Shown piece by piece: positions 37,609-46,243 of a DNA stretch of 64,000 nucleotides. Every line of letters starts with the position of its first letter. Positions within the stretch are counted from its first letter, which is position 1. The notes beneath the pieces are model-generated. The model ran no database searches, was not told the origin of the DNA, and worked only from the letters and a program-made list of their open reading frames with translations. A program made the translations under genes and the position numbers. Location of the stretch: contig NZ_CP013979.1 in NCBI RefSeq assembly GCF_001660485.1, positions 4,309,125 through 4,373,124 on the forward strand, in the 5' to 3' direction. Source of the stretch: Agromyces aureus. GTDB lineage: Bacteria > Actinomycetota > Actinomycetes > Actinomycetales > Microbacteriaceae.

Positions 37609-38717
37609 CCACGCCGACCGGCCTGATCGGGACACCCGTGTCGCGGGTGTCCCGATCAGGCCCCACGGGCCAAGCCGGATCAGTGCTGCTCGCAGCGCTG
37701 CTCGTGGGCCTCGGCACGCTCGCGGTCGCCTCGTACGCCGCCTGGCTCACGATTACGGTCGCCGAGGCCGGCGCCTGGCGGTTCGTGCTCGGTGCCGCGA
37801 CCATCGCCGTCGTCGTGCTCGCCGTCCTCGCGCTCGTTCCGCTGGTGCGCGGGCGGCGGGAGCTTGCTCGAAGCATCCGCGCCTTCGCCGAAGGCGACCC
37901 CGTCGCGGGCCGCGCCGCCCGTCACCGTGCAGCGCACGCCGGCTGGCTCGCCATGGGCTCGTGCCTGCCGGTGCTCTTCATCGCGATGTTCACCCTGTTC
38001 CTGCTCGCCAACGACCACGCCGTGCAGACGACCTTCTTCGACGTGTCGTTCATGGCACTGAGCTTCGGCGACATCGTCGTGGCGTTCTGGCAGAACGTGC
38101 AGATCGCGGTGATCGCCGAGGTGATCGTGCTCGTCTGGGGCCTGTTCATCGCCCTCGCGCGCCTGCTTCCCGGTGACGCCGGTCGGCCCATCCGCTGGCT
38201 CGCGACGGTGTACGTCGACACCTTCCGCGCGATCCCGTCGATCATCGTCATCTACCTCGTCGGCTTCGGGCTGCCCCTGGCCGGGGTTCCCGTGCTCAGC
38301 GACATGAGCCCGATGTGGGCGGCGGTGCTCGCCCTCACCCTCACCTACGGCGCCTACGTCGCCGAGGTGTACCGCTCCGGCATCGACGGGGTGCACTGGT
38401 CGCAGGTGGCGGCCGCGCGATCGTTGGGACTCAGCCACGCCAAGACGCTGCGGTTCGTCGTCGTTCCCCAGGCGGTGCGACGGGTCACCCCGCCGCTGCT
38501 CAACGACTTCATCGGCCTGCAGAAGGACACGGCGCTCATCACCATCATCGGCACGGTCGACGCCTTCACGCAGGCGAAGATCTACGCCAGCAACTACTTC
38601 AACCTCTCGTCGGTCACCGTGGTCGCCATCCTGTTCATCATCATCACCATCCCGCAGACGCGCTTCGTCGACCGCCTCCTCGAGCGCGACGCGCGACGGC
38701 AGCGGGCGAAGGGCTAG
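37605..38717 (+). CDS. Polar amino-acid ABC transporter permease
   Basis: Up to 370 residues. The C-terminal two thirds is a HisM/GlnP-type permease: DTFRAIPSIIVIYLVGF, then YGAYVAEVYRSGIDGVHWSQ, the EAA-like coupling loop, and LLNDFIGLQKDTALI. The N-terminal ~110 residues carry two additional hydrophobic segments. The start is uncertain: TTG at 37605 overlaps the SBP stop, GTG at 37638 lies in the hairpin, and GTG at 37683 follows it; none has a strong Shine-Dalgarno site. Single permease, so the channel is probably a homodimer. Confidence 0.85.
   Translation: MTTPTGLIGTPVSRVSRSGPTGQAGSVLLAALLVGLGTLAVASYAAWLTITVAEAGAWRFVLGAATIAVVVLAVLALVPLVRGRRELARSIRAFAEGDPVAGRAARHRAAHAGWLAMGSCLPVLFIAMFTLFLLANDHAVQTTFFDVSFMALSFGDIVVAFWQNVQIAVIAEVIVLVWGLFIALARLLPGDAGRPIRWLATVYVDTFRAIPSIIVIYLVGFGLPLAGVPVLSDMSPMWAAVLALTLTYGAYVAEVYRSGIDGVHWSQVAAARSLGLSHAKTLRFVVVPQAVRRVTPPLLNDFIGLQKDTALITIIGTVDAFTQAKIYASNYFNLSSVTVVAILFIIITIPQTRFVDRLLERDARRQRAKG
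37620..37662 (+). terminator. 19-bp perfect hairpin after the substrate-binding-protein gene
   Basis: Arms GGCCTGATCGGGACACCCG and its exact complement flank a 5-base loop (TGTCG). It begins 12 bases after the SBP stop and overlaps the proposed start of the permease frame. It could act as an intra-operon attenuator or protect the SBP mRNA 3' end, giving more binding protein than permease. Confidence 0.75.
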
Positions 38718-38723
38718 GCCGCC

Positions 38724-39467
38724 ATGGCATTCCTCGAACTCGACGATGTCGAGAAGACCTACGGCGAGAACCGGGTGCTGCGCGGCATCACCCTGCACGT
38801 CGAACAGCACCGGGTGATCTGCCTGATCGGGGCATCCGGATGCGGCAAGTCCACGCTGCTGCGCTGCGTCAACGGGTTGGAGACGATCCAGGGCGGCACC
38901 ATCCGCCTGGACGGCGACCAGGTCTCGGGCGAGGGCGTCGACCTCGACGCCCTGCGCCGCCGGGTCGGCATCGTCTTCCAGAGCTACAACCTGTTCCCGC
39001 ACATGACGGTGCTGCAGAACATCACCCTCGCCCCGATGCGGGTGCTCGGTCACGACCGAACGGATGCCGAGGCGCACGCGCTCTCGCTCCTCACGCGTGT
39101 CGGACTCGCCGCGAAGGCCGACGCCTATCCCGACCAGTTGTCGGGCGGCCAGCAGCAGCGGGTCGCGATCGTGCGGGCCCTCGCCATGGGACCGGAGGTG
39201 CTGCTGCTCGATGAGATCACCTCGGCGCTCGACCCCGAACTGGTCGCCGAGGTGCTCGACATCGTGCGCGATCTCGCGTCCGAGGGGCTGACCATCCTGA
39301 TGGCGACCCACGAGATGTCGTTCGCACGCGAGGTGGCCGACCAGGTCGCCTTCGTGCACGAGGGCGTGGTGCTCGAGATCGACACCCCTGAGCGCATCTT
39401 CACGGAGCCGTCCGAGCCGCGCACGCAGGCATTTCTCCGCAAGATCATCGAAGCGGGCCGGCTGTGA
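38724..39467 (+). CDS. Polar amino-acid ABC transporter ATP-binding protein
   Basis: A 247-residue ATPase of the GlnQ/HisP type. Walker A GASGCGKST, Q-loop FQSYNLFPHMTVLQN, signature LSGGQQQR, Walker B LLLDEITSALDPE and switch ATHEMSFAREVAD. It starts 6 bases after the permease stop and its own stop overlaps the next gene (GTGA). Confidence 0.94.
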   Translation: MAFLELDDVEKTYGENRVLRGITLHVEQHRVICLIGASGCGKSTLLRCVNGLETIQGGTIRLDGDQVSGEGVDLDALRRRVGIVFQSYNLFPHMTVLQNITLAPMRVLGHDRTDAEAHALSLLTRVGLAAKADAYPDQLSGGQQQRVAIVRALAMGPEVLLLDEITSALDPELVAEVLDIVRDLASEGLTILMATHEMSFAREVADQVAFVHEGVVLEIDTPERIFTEPSEPRTQAFLRKIIEAGRL

Positions 39468-40240
39468 CCGCGCGGGTGCTCGTCGTCGAGCACGAGGCCA
39501 ATGCGGGCATCGGGCTGGTCGGCGAGCGACTCGAGGCGGCAGGCATCGAACTGCTCGTGGTCGGCCCCGAGGCCGGTGGCGAGGTTCCCGAGACCGCCCA
39601 GGGCGTCGATGGCGTGATCGTACTCGGCGGCACCCCGGGGCCGACCGATGACGACGACGCCGCGTGGCTGCCCGGGGTGCGCGCCCTGATCGGGGACTGC
39701 CTCGATCGGGAACTGCCCTTCCTCGGCATCTGCCTGGGCGCGCAACTGCTCGCCGTCGTCGCCGGCGGCGTCGTCGGCCCCGCGCGCGACACGGCCGAGG
39801 TGGGGCTGCATCCGCTCGCCCTCACCGACGAGGCGAGCGAGGACCCGCTGCTCGGCGGGCTCGGCGACGACCTGGCCGCCATGCAGTGGCATTTCCTCGA
39901 GGTGCTCGAACTGCCGGCCGGTTCGCAGTCGCTCTGCCGCAGTGACGGATGCCGCAACCAGGCCTTCCGCGTCGGTGCGGCCGCCTGGGGAGTGCAGTTC
40001 CACCTCGAGGCACTCGCTTCTACCGCCGAGGCCTGGGCGCGCGACGACAGCGATGACCTCGCGGCGGTCGGGCTCACGCGGAGTGCCGTCGTCGAGCCCA
40101 TGCGCTCGGCCGAACCGGCGCTGCGGCGCACCTGGTCGCGCGTGGCGGACCGCTGGGGGGCGATCGTGCTCGCCGAACGCGCCGCGGACGCGGACGCGGA
40201 CGCGTTCAGCTCGGCGACATCCGGGGGCTCGGCGAGCTGA
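39464..40240 (+). CDS. Class I glutamine amidotransferase-like protein
   Basis: A 258-residue protein. The nucleophile elbow is FLGICLGAQLL (Cys) and the His/Glu pair is in WGVQFHLEA, so the triad of GATase1 is present. DGVIVLGGTPGPTDDDD is the oxyanion-side loop. Similar stand-alone enzymes cleave gamma-glutamyl or glutamine amide bonds. The GTG start overlaps the ATPase stop, so it is the last gene of the LacI-controlled importer operon and may process the imported compound. Confidence 0.82.
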   Translation: MTARVLVVEHEANAGIGLVGERLEAAGIELLVVGPEAGGEVPETAQGVDGVIVLGGTPGPTDDDDAAWLPGVRALIGDCLDRELPFLGICLGAQLLAVVAGGVVGPARDTAEVGLHPLALTDEASEDPLLGGLGDDLAAMQWHFLEVLELPAGSQSLCRSDGCRNQAFRVGAAAWGVQFHLEALASTAEAWARDDSDDLAAVGLTRSAVVEPMRSAEPALRRTWSRVADRWGAIVLAERAADADADAFSSATSGGSAS

Positions 40241-40269
40241 TCCGGTCGGGGGACGGGGAAGGGGGACGA

Positions 40270-40301
40270 CGGGCCCGGGGCGCAGTGACGCCCCGGGCCC
40301 G
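40270..40301 (+). terminator. GC-rich hairpin terminator
   Basis: A 13-bp stem (CGGGCCCGGGGCG and complement) around the loop CAGTGA, 30 bases after the amidotransferase stop. There is no long U tract, as is usual in actinobacteria. Confidence 0.75.
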
Positions 40302-40357
40302 ATCTGTCGGAGCTCGGGAAGATCCCGCATCGCCACCCGCTGCTCTACGTTGGGGAG

Positions 40358-40849
40358 ATGGCCTCCAAGCGCGTTTCCCGGGGAACGTTGTGGCTCGCTT
40401 TGGGTGCGATCGGGCTCTTAGGTGCGGTCTGGGTGGTCGCCCTGCTGGTTCCGGATGGTCGCCCGCAGAACCTTGCCGCCGCTGAGAAGCAGGTGCTCGA
40501 GGTCTTCGATCGGATCGAAGGCGAAGTGCCGAGCGCCGCTCTGGTCGACACCGACGATTCGAGCGAGCAGGTCGTCTGCGCCAATCACGATGATCGGTTG
40601 CAGACCAAGCTGGTGCGAACGCTCTCGATCTCGGACTCCGTCGATCGTGTGGCGTGGGCACGAGCGCTCATCAGCTCGTTCGACCCAGATGACGGTTGGG
40701 TCGCCCGTGCCACGACGCTCGGCCAGAACGACGATCTCCGCGTCCGGATCGTCGGACGCGACCTGCTCGTATTCAACGTGTACATCAGCGACGAGTCCGG
40801 CTCCGCGCGGATCACGATCAGGTCCACGACTGAATGCTCGGCTCGGTAG
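40358..40849 (+). CDS. Membrane-anchored protein of unknown function
   Basis: A 163-residue protein. A basic start (MASKRVSRG) leads to one membrane segment (LWLALGAIGLLGAVWVVALL), followed by an acidic extracellular domain with two cysteines (VVCANHDD and the C-terminal TTECSAR). No family recognised. Codon use is less GC-biased than in its neighbours, and a TTA leucine codon occurs at 40418-40420. A TACGTT hexamer lies 6 bases before the ATG (leaderless candidate). Convergent with dnaB. Confidence 0.6.
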   Translation: MASKRVSRGTLWLALGAIGLLGAVWVVALLVPDGRPQNLAAAEKQVLEVFDRIEGEVPSAALVDTDDSSEQVVCANHDDRLQTKLVRTLSISDSVDRVAWARALISSFDPDDGWVARATTLGQNDDLRVRIVGRDLLVFNVYISDESGSARITIRSTTECSAR

Positions 40850-40941
40850 GGCATCCGGGATCGACGACGCGGGTTTCACTCCGACCGCGGTCGTCTGGGA
40901 GTCTGACGAGTTGCGCGAGACCTCCGAGGAGAGGGCTGGAC

Positions 40942-42315
40942 CTAGACCTGCACCATGTCGGTGAACCGCGAGAAGTGGCCGTGGAACGCGACCGTGATCG
41001 TGCGCGTCGGGCCGTTGCGGTGCTTGGCGACGATCAGGTCGGCCTCACCGGCGCGAGGGCTGTCGCGCTCGTAGGCGGCCTCGCGGTGCAGCAGGATCAC
41101 CATGTCGGCGTCCTGCTCGATCGAGCCCGACTCGCGCAGGTCGCTGAGGGCCGGCATCTTGTCGGCGCGCTGCTCGGGGCCACGGTTCAGCTGCGAGAGG
41201 GCGATGACCGGCACCTGGAGTTCCTTCGCGAGCAGCTTGAGCGCACGCGAGAACTCCGACACCTCCTGCTGGCGGCTCTCGACGCGCTTGCCGCTCGTCA
41301 TGAGCTGCAGGTAGTCGATGACCACCATCTTGAGGCCGACGCGCTGCTTGAGGCGCCGGCACTTCGCGCGGATCTCGACGAGGGTCATGTTGGGGGAGTC
41401 GTCGATGTAGAGCGGCGCGTCGTTGATGCGCCCGCGGGTCGATGCGATGGTGGTCCAGTCGCGCGTGTCGACCGTGCCCTTGCGCATGTTCTGCAGGGGA
41501 ACGGATGCCTCGGCCGAGAGCAGGCGCATGGCGATCTCGCTCTTGCCCATCTCGAGGCTGAAGAACACGGCGGGCAGGTCGTTCGTGATGGCGGCGGCGC
41601 GGGCGAAGTCGAGGGCGAGCGTCGACTTTCCCATGGCGGGGCGCGCGGCGACGATGATCATCTGGCCCGGGTGGAACCCGTTGGTCAGGTCGTCGAGATC
41701 GGCGAAGCCGGTCGGCACGCCCGTGAACTTGCCGTCGGTGTGCGACGCGGCCTCGATCTCGTCGAAGGCCGCGCTGACGGCCTCGGAGAGCGGCACGTAG
41801 TCTTCGGTCTCGACCGAGCCCGTGACCGAGTAGATCTCGGCCTGAGCGTTGTTGACGAGGTCGACGACCTCGCCCTCGCCCTGGTAGCCCATCTGCACGA
41901 TGCGCGTGCCGGCCTCGACCAGGCGGCGCAAGAGCGCCCGCTCGGCCACGATCGACGAGTAGAAGCCCGCGTTCGCCGCGGTCGGCACGAGGCTCGTGAG
42001 CGTGTGCAGGTATTCGACGCCGCCGGCGCGCTGCAGTTCGCCGGTCTTCGTCAGCTCGTCGGTGACCGCGATGACGTCGGTCGGCTCGCCGTGCGAGTAC
42101 AGCGTGAGGATCGCGTTGAAGACGACCTCGTGCTTCGGCACGTAGAAGTCGACGCCGCGCACGGTCTCGATGACGTCGGCCACGGCGTCCTTCGAGAGCA
42201 TCATGCCGCCGAGGGCGCTCTGCTCTGCGAGGAGGTCGTGCGGGGGGACGCGTTCGCCGCGTCGGGCTCCACTGTCGTCGGACGGTTCAGCGAGCCCGAT
42301 GTGCGCGATCGACAA
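40942..42315 (-). CDS. dnaB: Replicative DNA helicase
   Basis: A 457-residue DnaB. The N-terminal domain carries PHDLLAEQSALGGMML; the ATPase core has Walker A ARPAMGKST, FFSLEMGKSEIAMRL and Walker B VVIDYLQLM, then the arginine-finger region GEADLIVAKHRNGPT. No intein is present. The start is TTG at 42313-42315 (reads SIAHIG), because GGAGG lies 8 bases upstream; the frame runs 42 codons further with non-conserved sequence. It unwinds DNA at the replication fork. Confidence 0.95.
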   Translation of the reverse strand: MSIAHIGLAEPSDDSGARRGERVPPHDLLAEQSALGGMMLSKDAVADVIETVRGVDFYVPKHEVVFNAILTLYSHGEPTDVIAVTDELTKTGELQRAGGVEYLHTLTSLVPTAANAGFYSSIVAERALLRRLVEAGTRIVQMGYQGEGEVVDLVNNAQAEIYSVTGSVETEDYVPLSEAVSAAFDEIEAASHTDGKFTGVPTGFADLDDLTNGFHPGQMIIVAARPAMGKSTLALDFARAAAITNDLPAVFFSLEMGKSEIAMRLLSAEASVPLQNMRKGTVDTRDWTTIASTRGRINDAPLYIDDSPNMTLVEIRAKCRRLKQRVGLKMVVIDYLQLMTSGKRVESRQQEVSEFSRALKLLAKELQVPVIALSQLNRGPEQRADKMPALSDLRESGSIEQDADMVILLHREAAYERDSPRAGEADLIVAKHRNGPTRTITVAFHGHFSRFTDMVQV

Positions 42316-42475
42316 CTCAATGACCTCCGGTTCCGGCCGTCTGGGCCGCATGCGTCTGCGCCCACAACCGAGTCTCGGCCGAACCACCGACATGGGGCTT
42401 CGGGCACGAGGAGATCGGGTTGATCGAGGACGCTGCTTCACGATATGGAAGCCGACTCCACATCACAACCCAGCC

Positions 42476-42664
42476 TGTGGATAACTCTGGGGAGAATCTG
42501 CGCGAAACGCCGCAGAACATGTGCAATCACCCTGTGGATATCTGTGTATAACAGGCGAATTACATGGGTTGAATTTCAGTCTGATCAGGGTTTTGCACTA
42601 TCCACACCTGTGTGGAAAAAGTTCTTGAGAAGTCCACGGTCATGCACACCCCACCTGTGTACAA
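42476..42664. promoter_or_regulatory. Cluster of DnaA-box-like 9-mers
   Basis: TGTGGATAA at 42476 (perfect complement of TTATCCACA), TGTGGATAT at 42533, TGTGTATAA at 42543, CTATCCACA at 42598, TGTGGAAAA at 42611 (one mismatch each), and TGTGTACAA at 42656 (two mismatches). Orientation is mixed. The cluster sits in the A+T-rich region upstream of dnaB and could regulate dnaB or titrate DnaA. Confidence 0.6.
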
Positions 42665-42762
42665 CAGTCACAGCGAACATTGAAGAATCCTTGCGTTCGC
42701 GGCCCTCCGCATGCGAGTGATCGTGCGCGTCGCGCACGTCTCGCGCGGCGGCTGAACGCGAA

Positions 42763-42794
42763 ACGGCGGCCCAGGCCGAAGCCCGAACCGCCGT
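42763..42794 (-). terminator. Terminator of the rpsF-ssb-rpsR-rplI operon
   Basis: On the minus strand ACGGCGG pairs with CCGCCGT, continued by G-U and G-C pairs around a TTCG tetraloop, followed by TTTCGCG. It lies 18 bases after the rplI stop. Confidence 0.75.
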
Positions 42795-42812
42795 CCGTGA
42801 TGCGTGCGCGAA

Positions 42813-43265
42813 TTACTTCGCGGCGACCACCTGAAGGATGATCGTTGCCGAGAGCTCGTCGTGCAGACGCACGACGGCCTCGTGGTCGCCGACAGACTTG
42901 ATCGGCGAGGGGATCGTGACCTTGCGCTTGTCGACCGAGCCGAGGCCGGCGGCCTCGACTGCAGCTGCGACGTCCGAGGTCTTGACGGAGCCGAAGAGGC
43001 GTCCGCCGACGCCGGCCTTGACGGCCAGCTTGACCTTGCCCGACTCGAGCGAGGCCTTCAGGGCCTGCGCGTCTTCGAGCGAGTGCAGAGCGCGAGCCGC
43101 GCGAGCGGCCTTGATCTGGTCGACCTGCTTCTCGCCACCGCGGGTCCACGGAGTCGCGAAGCCCTGGGGGACGAGGTAGTTGCGCGCGTAGCCGTTCTTG
43201 ACCTCGACCACGTCACCGGCGACACCGAGGCCGGAGACCTCGTGCGTGAGAATAACCTTTGCCAT
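42813..43265 (-). CDS. rplI: 50S ribosomal protein L9
   Basis: A 150-residue protein. The N-terminal rRNA-binding domain begins [14 protein letters not shown] and contains [16 protein letters not shown], the L9 signature. A central helix and the C-terminal domain ([18 protein letters not shown]) follow. It stabilises translation elongation on the 50S subunit. Last gene of the operon, 11 bases after rpsR. Confidence 0.97.
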   Translation of the reverse strand: MAKVILTHEVSGLGVAGDVVEVKNGYARNYLVPQGFATPWTRGGEKQVDQIKAARAARALHSLEDAQALKASLESGKVKLAVKAGVGGRLFGSVKTSDVAAAVEAAGLGSVDKRKVTIPSPIKSVGDHEAVVRLHDELSATIILQVVAAK

Positions 43266-43276
43266 TGTCGTGCTCC

Positions 43277-43537
43277 TTAACGGCCAGAGCCGGAGTAGGG
43301 CAGAAGGGCCATCTCGCGTGCGTTCTTCACGGCACGGGCGATGAGGCGCTGCTCCTGCACGGAGACACCGGTGATGCGGCGGGCGCGGATCTTTCCACGC
43401 TCGGAGATGAACTTGCGAAGGGTCGCAACGTCCTTGTAGTCGATGATGCCGACCTTGATCGACTTCGCCGGGGCGGCGTTCTTCGCGCCCTTCCCGCGGC
43501 TCGGCTTGCGGCGATCGCCGCTGCTCTTTCCAGCCAT
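43277..43537 (-). CDS. rpsR: 30S ribosomal protein S18
   Basis: An 86-residue S18. The core [19 protein letters not shown], followed by [19 protein letters not shown], is diagnostic. The N-terminus ([18 protein letters not shown]) has no cysteines, so it is the zinc-independent form. S18 forms a heterodimer with S6 on the platform of the small subunit. Downstream of ssb by 76 bases. Confidence 0.97.
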   Translation of the reverse strand: MAGKSSGDRRKPSRGKGAKNAAPAKSIKVGIIDYKDVATLRKFISERGKIRARRITGVSVQEQRLIARAVKNAREMALLPYSGSGR

Positions 43538-43613
43538 TGGATTTCCTGTCTATAGAAGATGTTGTGCGAGGCGGATGCACCGGCTGGCAGCATCCGTTCG
43601 CCGGCCGTGAGGC

Positions 43614-44144
43614 CTAGAAGGGCGTCTCGTCGCCGTAGTTCGTTCCGGGCGTGTTCCAGACGTCGCCGCCGCCCTGCTGGGCTGCGGGAGCGCTGGGAGC
43701 CCACGCGTCGTCGGACTGACCGCCGCCGCCGCCGCTCCCGTAGGAGTTGCCGCCGCCGCCGCCGACCGCACCGCGGTTGGACTGTGCACGCGTGATGGAA
43801 GCCGTTGCGTACCGGAGCGAGGGACCGATCTCGTCGATCTCCAGCTCCATGGAGGTGCGCTTCTCGCCTTCCTTCGTCTCGTAGGAACGCTGCTTGAGAC
43901 GTCCGGTAGCGATGACCCGGGAACCCTTGGTGAGCGATCCCGCGACGTGCTCGGCGAATTCACGCCAGCAGCTCGCGCGCAGGAACAGCGCTTCGCCGTC
44001 CTTCCACTCGTTGGCCTGACGATCGAACGTCCGGGGAGTGGAAGCGATGGTGAAGTTGGCAACCGCCAGTCCGCCCTGCGTGTAGCGCAGTTCGGGATCT
44101 GCCGTGAGGTTGCCCACCACAGTGATGATGGTCTCGCCTGCCAT
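43614..44144 (-). CDS. ssb: Single-stranded DNA-binding protein
   Basis: A 176-residue SSB. The OB fold starts [20 protein letters not shown] and includes [21 protein letters not shown] Gly/Ser-rich linker near residues 120-145 leads to the C-terminal tip ending GDETPF, a variant of the acidic DDDIPF protein-interaction tail. It coats single-stranded DNA and recruits replication and repair proteins. It starts 5 bases after the rpsF stop. Confidence 0.97.
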   Translation of the reverse strand: MAGETIITVVGNLTADPELRYTQGGLAVANFTIASTPRTFDRQANEWKDGEALFLRASCWREFAEHVAGSLTKGSRVIATGRLKQRSYETKEGEKRTSMELEIDEIGPSLRYATASITRAQSNRGAVGGGGGNSYGSGGGGGQSDDAWAPSAPAAQQGGGDVWNTPGTNYGDETPF

Positions 44145-44149
44145 GGGGA

Positions 44150-44521
44150 CTAGGCGTCCTTCTTGGCCGAAGCGGCAGCCTTCTTGGCGGCCTTCTCTTC
44201 CTGAGCCTTCGCGTGAGCGGCGACCTGTGCGATCGCCTCTTCTGCGCGGAGCACCTTCGTGCGCATGACTGCTTCGCTGAGGTTCAGCTGGCGGTCGAGC
44301 TCGTCGGTGGTCTTGGACTCGGCGGTGAAGTCGACGACGGCGTAGATGCCCTCGTTCTTCTTGTTGATCTCGTAGGCCAGACGACGACGTCCCCAGATGT
44401 CGACCTTGTCGACAGTGCCGCCATCGTTACGGATGACGTTGAGGAACTTGTCAAGGCTGGGAGCAACGGTGCGCTCATCGATCTCTGGATCGAGGATAAC
44501 CATCAGCTCGTACTGGTGCAT
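44150..44521 (-). CDS. rpsF: 30S ribosomal protein S6
   Basis: A 123-residue S6. [19 protein letters not shown] and the segment [19 protein letters not shown] are characteristic. The C-terminal tail is Lys/Ala-rich ([13 protein letters not shown]). ATG at 44519-44521 has a strong AAGGAGGTG upstream. First gene of rpsF-ssb-rpsR-rplI; a small hairpin in the leader may be involved in S6:S18 feedback. Confidence 0.97.
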   Translation of the reverse strand: MHQYELMVILDPEIDERTVAPSLDKFLNVIRNDGGTVDKVDIWGRRRLAYEINKKNEGIYAVVDFTAESKTTDELDRQLNLSEAVMRTKVLRAEEAIAQVAAHAKAQEEKAAKKAAASAKKDA

Positions 44522-44551
44522 GACTAACCCACCTCCTTCGGACTCAAACGG

Positions 44552-44568
44552 CTGCAGGATCTCTGCAG
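44552..44568 (-). promoter_or_regulatory. Hairpin in the rpsF leader
   Basis: In the mRNA, CTGCAG-AGATC-CTGCAG forms a 6-bp stem followed directly by CCG, 31 bases before the rpsF start codon. Known rpsF leaders bound by S6:S18 contain a hairpin with an accessible CCG, so this is a candidate autoregulatory element. Confidence 0.35.
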
Positions 44569-44713
44569 CAGGAGGGTTGTGCATACGCCACCCGAGGAGG
44601 CCTCACATTCGAGGCGCACGGGCAACCTTCACAGCTTAGCGGATGCCGCGTGCCGGCGCCATTCGACCAGAGACCGTCGGGCGGTGCAGACGCCGTCGCC
44701 ACGAGTCGTCGGG

Positions 44714-46153
44714 CTAGACCCCGCGCGCGGCCCACCAGTCGCGCAGGCGCTGCTCAGCGGCATCCGCCCCGATGGGACCCTCGTCGAGCCGCACCTCGAG
44801 CAGGTGGCGGTAGGCCTCGCCGACGACCGGCCCGGGCGGAATCGAGAGCAGGCGCATGATGTCGGCGCCGTCGAGCTCGGGGCGAACGGCGGCGAGCTCC
44901 TCCTCTTCGGCGAGCACGGCGATGCGCTCCTCGAGGTCGTCGTACGCGAAGCCGAGGCGATCGGCCTTGCGCCGGTTGCGCGTCGTCACGTCGGCGCGCG
45001 TGAGGATGTGCAGGCGCTCGAGCTGGTCGCCTGCGTCGCGCACGTAGCGTCGAACCGCGGAGTCGGTCCACGCGGCATCCGCATAGCCGAAGAAGCGCAG
45101 GTGCAGCTCGATGAGCCGCGAGACGGCCGCGATGGTGTCGTTGTCGAAGCGCAGGGCGCGCAGGCGCTTGCGCGCGAGCTTGGCTCCGACGACGTCGTGG
45201 TGGTGGAACGAGACCACGCCGCCCGATTCGAGTCGCCGCGTGCCGGGCTTGCCGATGTCGTGCAGCAGCGCCGCGAGGCGCACCACGAGGTCGGGGGAGT
45301 CGAGGTTGCCGCGCGCCACCTCGTAGTCGATGGCCTGGTCGAGCACGGTCAGCGAGTGCTCGTAGACGTCCTTGTGGTGGTGGTGCTCGTCGACCTCGAG
45401 CCGCAGCGCGGGCACCTCGGGCAGCACGCGCTCGGCGAGACCCGACTCGACCAGCAGACGGATGCCGCCGCGGGGCGACGACGTCAGCAGCAGCTTCGAG
45501 AGCTCGTCGCGCACGCGCTCGGCCGAGATGCGATCGATCTCGAGGGCGAGCGTCGTGAGGGCCGCGCGGGTGCCCTCCTCGACCTCGAAGCCGAGCTGCG
45601 CCGAGAACCGGGCGGCGCGCAGCATGCGCAGCGGGTCGTCGCCGAACGAGCGCTCGGGCGCGGCCGGCGTGCGGAGCGTCTTGGCAAGCAGGTCCTCGAC
45701 GCCGCCCGTCGGGTCGACGAGCTCGAGCTTCGGCAGGCGAAGGGCGAGCGAGTTCACCGTGAAGTCGCGGCGCACGAGGTCGTCTTCGAGGCGCGTGCCG
45801 AACACGACCTCGGGCTTGCGCGAGTCGCCGTCGTAGGCGTCGGCGCGGTAGGTCGTGATCTCGACGGTCTCGCCCGCGACCTTGGCGCCGATCGTGCCGA
45901 ACGCGCGGCCGATGTCCCACTGCGCCTCAGAGATGGGCTTCACGATCGCGAGGATCTCGTCGGGCGTGGCATCGGTCGTGAAGTCGAGGTCGTTGACCGG
46001 CCGGCCGAGGAACGCGTCGCGCACCGGCCCGCCGACGAGGGCGAGCTCGTGGCCTGCACGTTCGAACGCCGCCGCGAGCGTCGAGACCGTCGGCGAAGCC
46101 GCCAGCTCGCCCAGCCGGTCGAGGGCTGCCGCGACACTCTCCATGCCTCCCAT
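44714..46153 (-). CDS. cca: CCA tRNA nucleotidyltransferase
   Basis: A 479-residue class II enzyme. LVGGPVRDAFLGR and DLDFTTDA carry the nucleotidyltransferase motif with catalytic Asp residues, and RRDFTVNSLAL is the next conserved segment. An HD domain follows (ALLHDIGKP) with HHHHK nearby. It adds or repairs the 3' CCA of tRNAs. ATG at 46151-46153 was taken; it has no Shine-Dalgarno site, and the ATG nine bases later has GGAGG too close to use, so a leaderless mRNA is likely. Confidence 0.93.
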   Translation of the reverse strand: MGGMESVAAALDRLGELAASPTVSTLAAAFERAGHELALVGGPVRDAFLGRPVNDLDFTTDATPDEILAIVKPISEAQWDIGRAFGTIGAKVAGETVEITTYRADAYDGDSRKPEVVFGTRLEDDLVRRDFTVNSLALRLPKLELVDPTGGVEDLLAKTLRTPAAPERSFGDDPLRMLRAARFSAQLGFEVEEGTRAALTTLALEIDRISAERVRDELSKLLLTSSPRGGIRLLVESGLAERVLPEVPALRLEVDEHHHHKDVYEHSLTVLDQAIDYEVARGNLDSPDLVVRLAALLHDIGKPGTRRLESGGVVSFHHHDVVGAKLARKRLRALRFDNDTIAAVSRLIELHLRFFGYADAAWTDSAVRRYVRDAGDQLERLHILTRADVTTRNRRKADRLGFAYDDLEERIAVLAEEEELAAVRPELDGADIMRLLSIPPGPVVGEAYRHLLEVRLDEGPIGADAAEQRLRDWWAARGV

Positions 46154-46243
46154 GTTAAGCGGGGCGGATGCCGCGGCGCGGCGCCCGGCGAACGAGACGG
46201 GTCCGAGGTCGGCCGCCCGCGGCATCCGTCGACCGCCTCGAAG

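Larger units (their letters stand above)
42316..42812. other. dnaB-rplI intergenic region, A+T-rich with DnaA-box-like sites
   Basis: About 500 bases without a gene. The dnaB promoter should be here. Between 42440 and 42670 the DNA is much richer in A+T than its surroundings and contains a cluster of DnaA-box-like 9-mers (listed separately). The 42720-42812 end holds the terminator of the rpsF operon. Confidence 0.7.
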
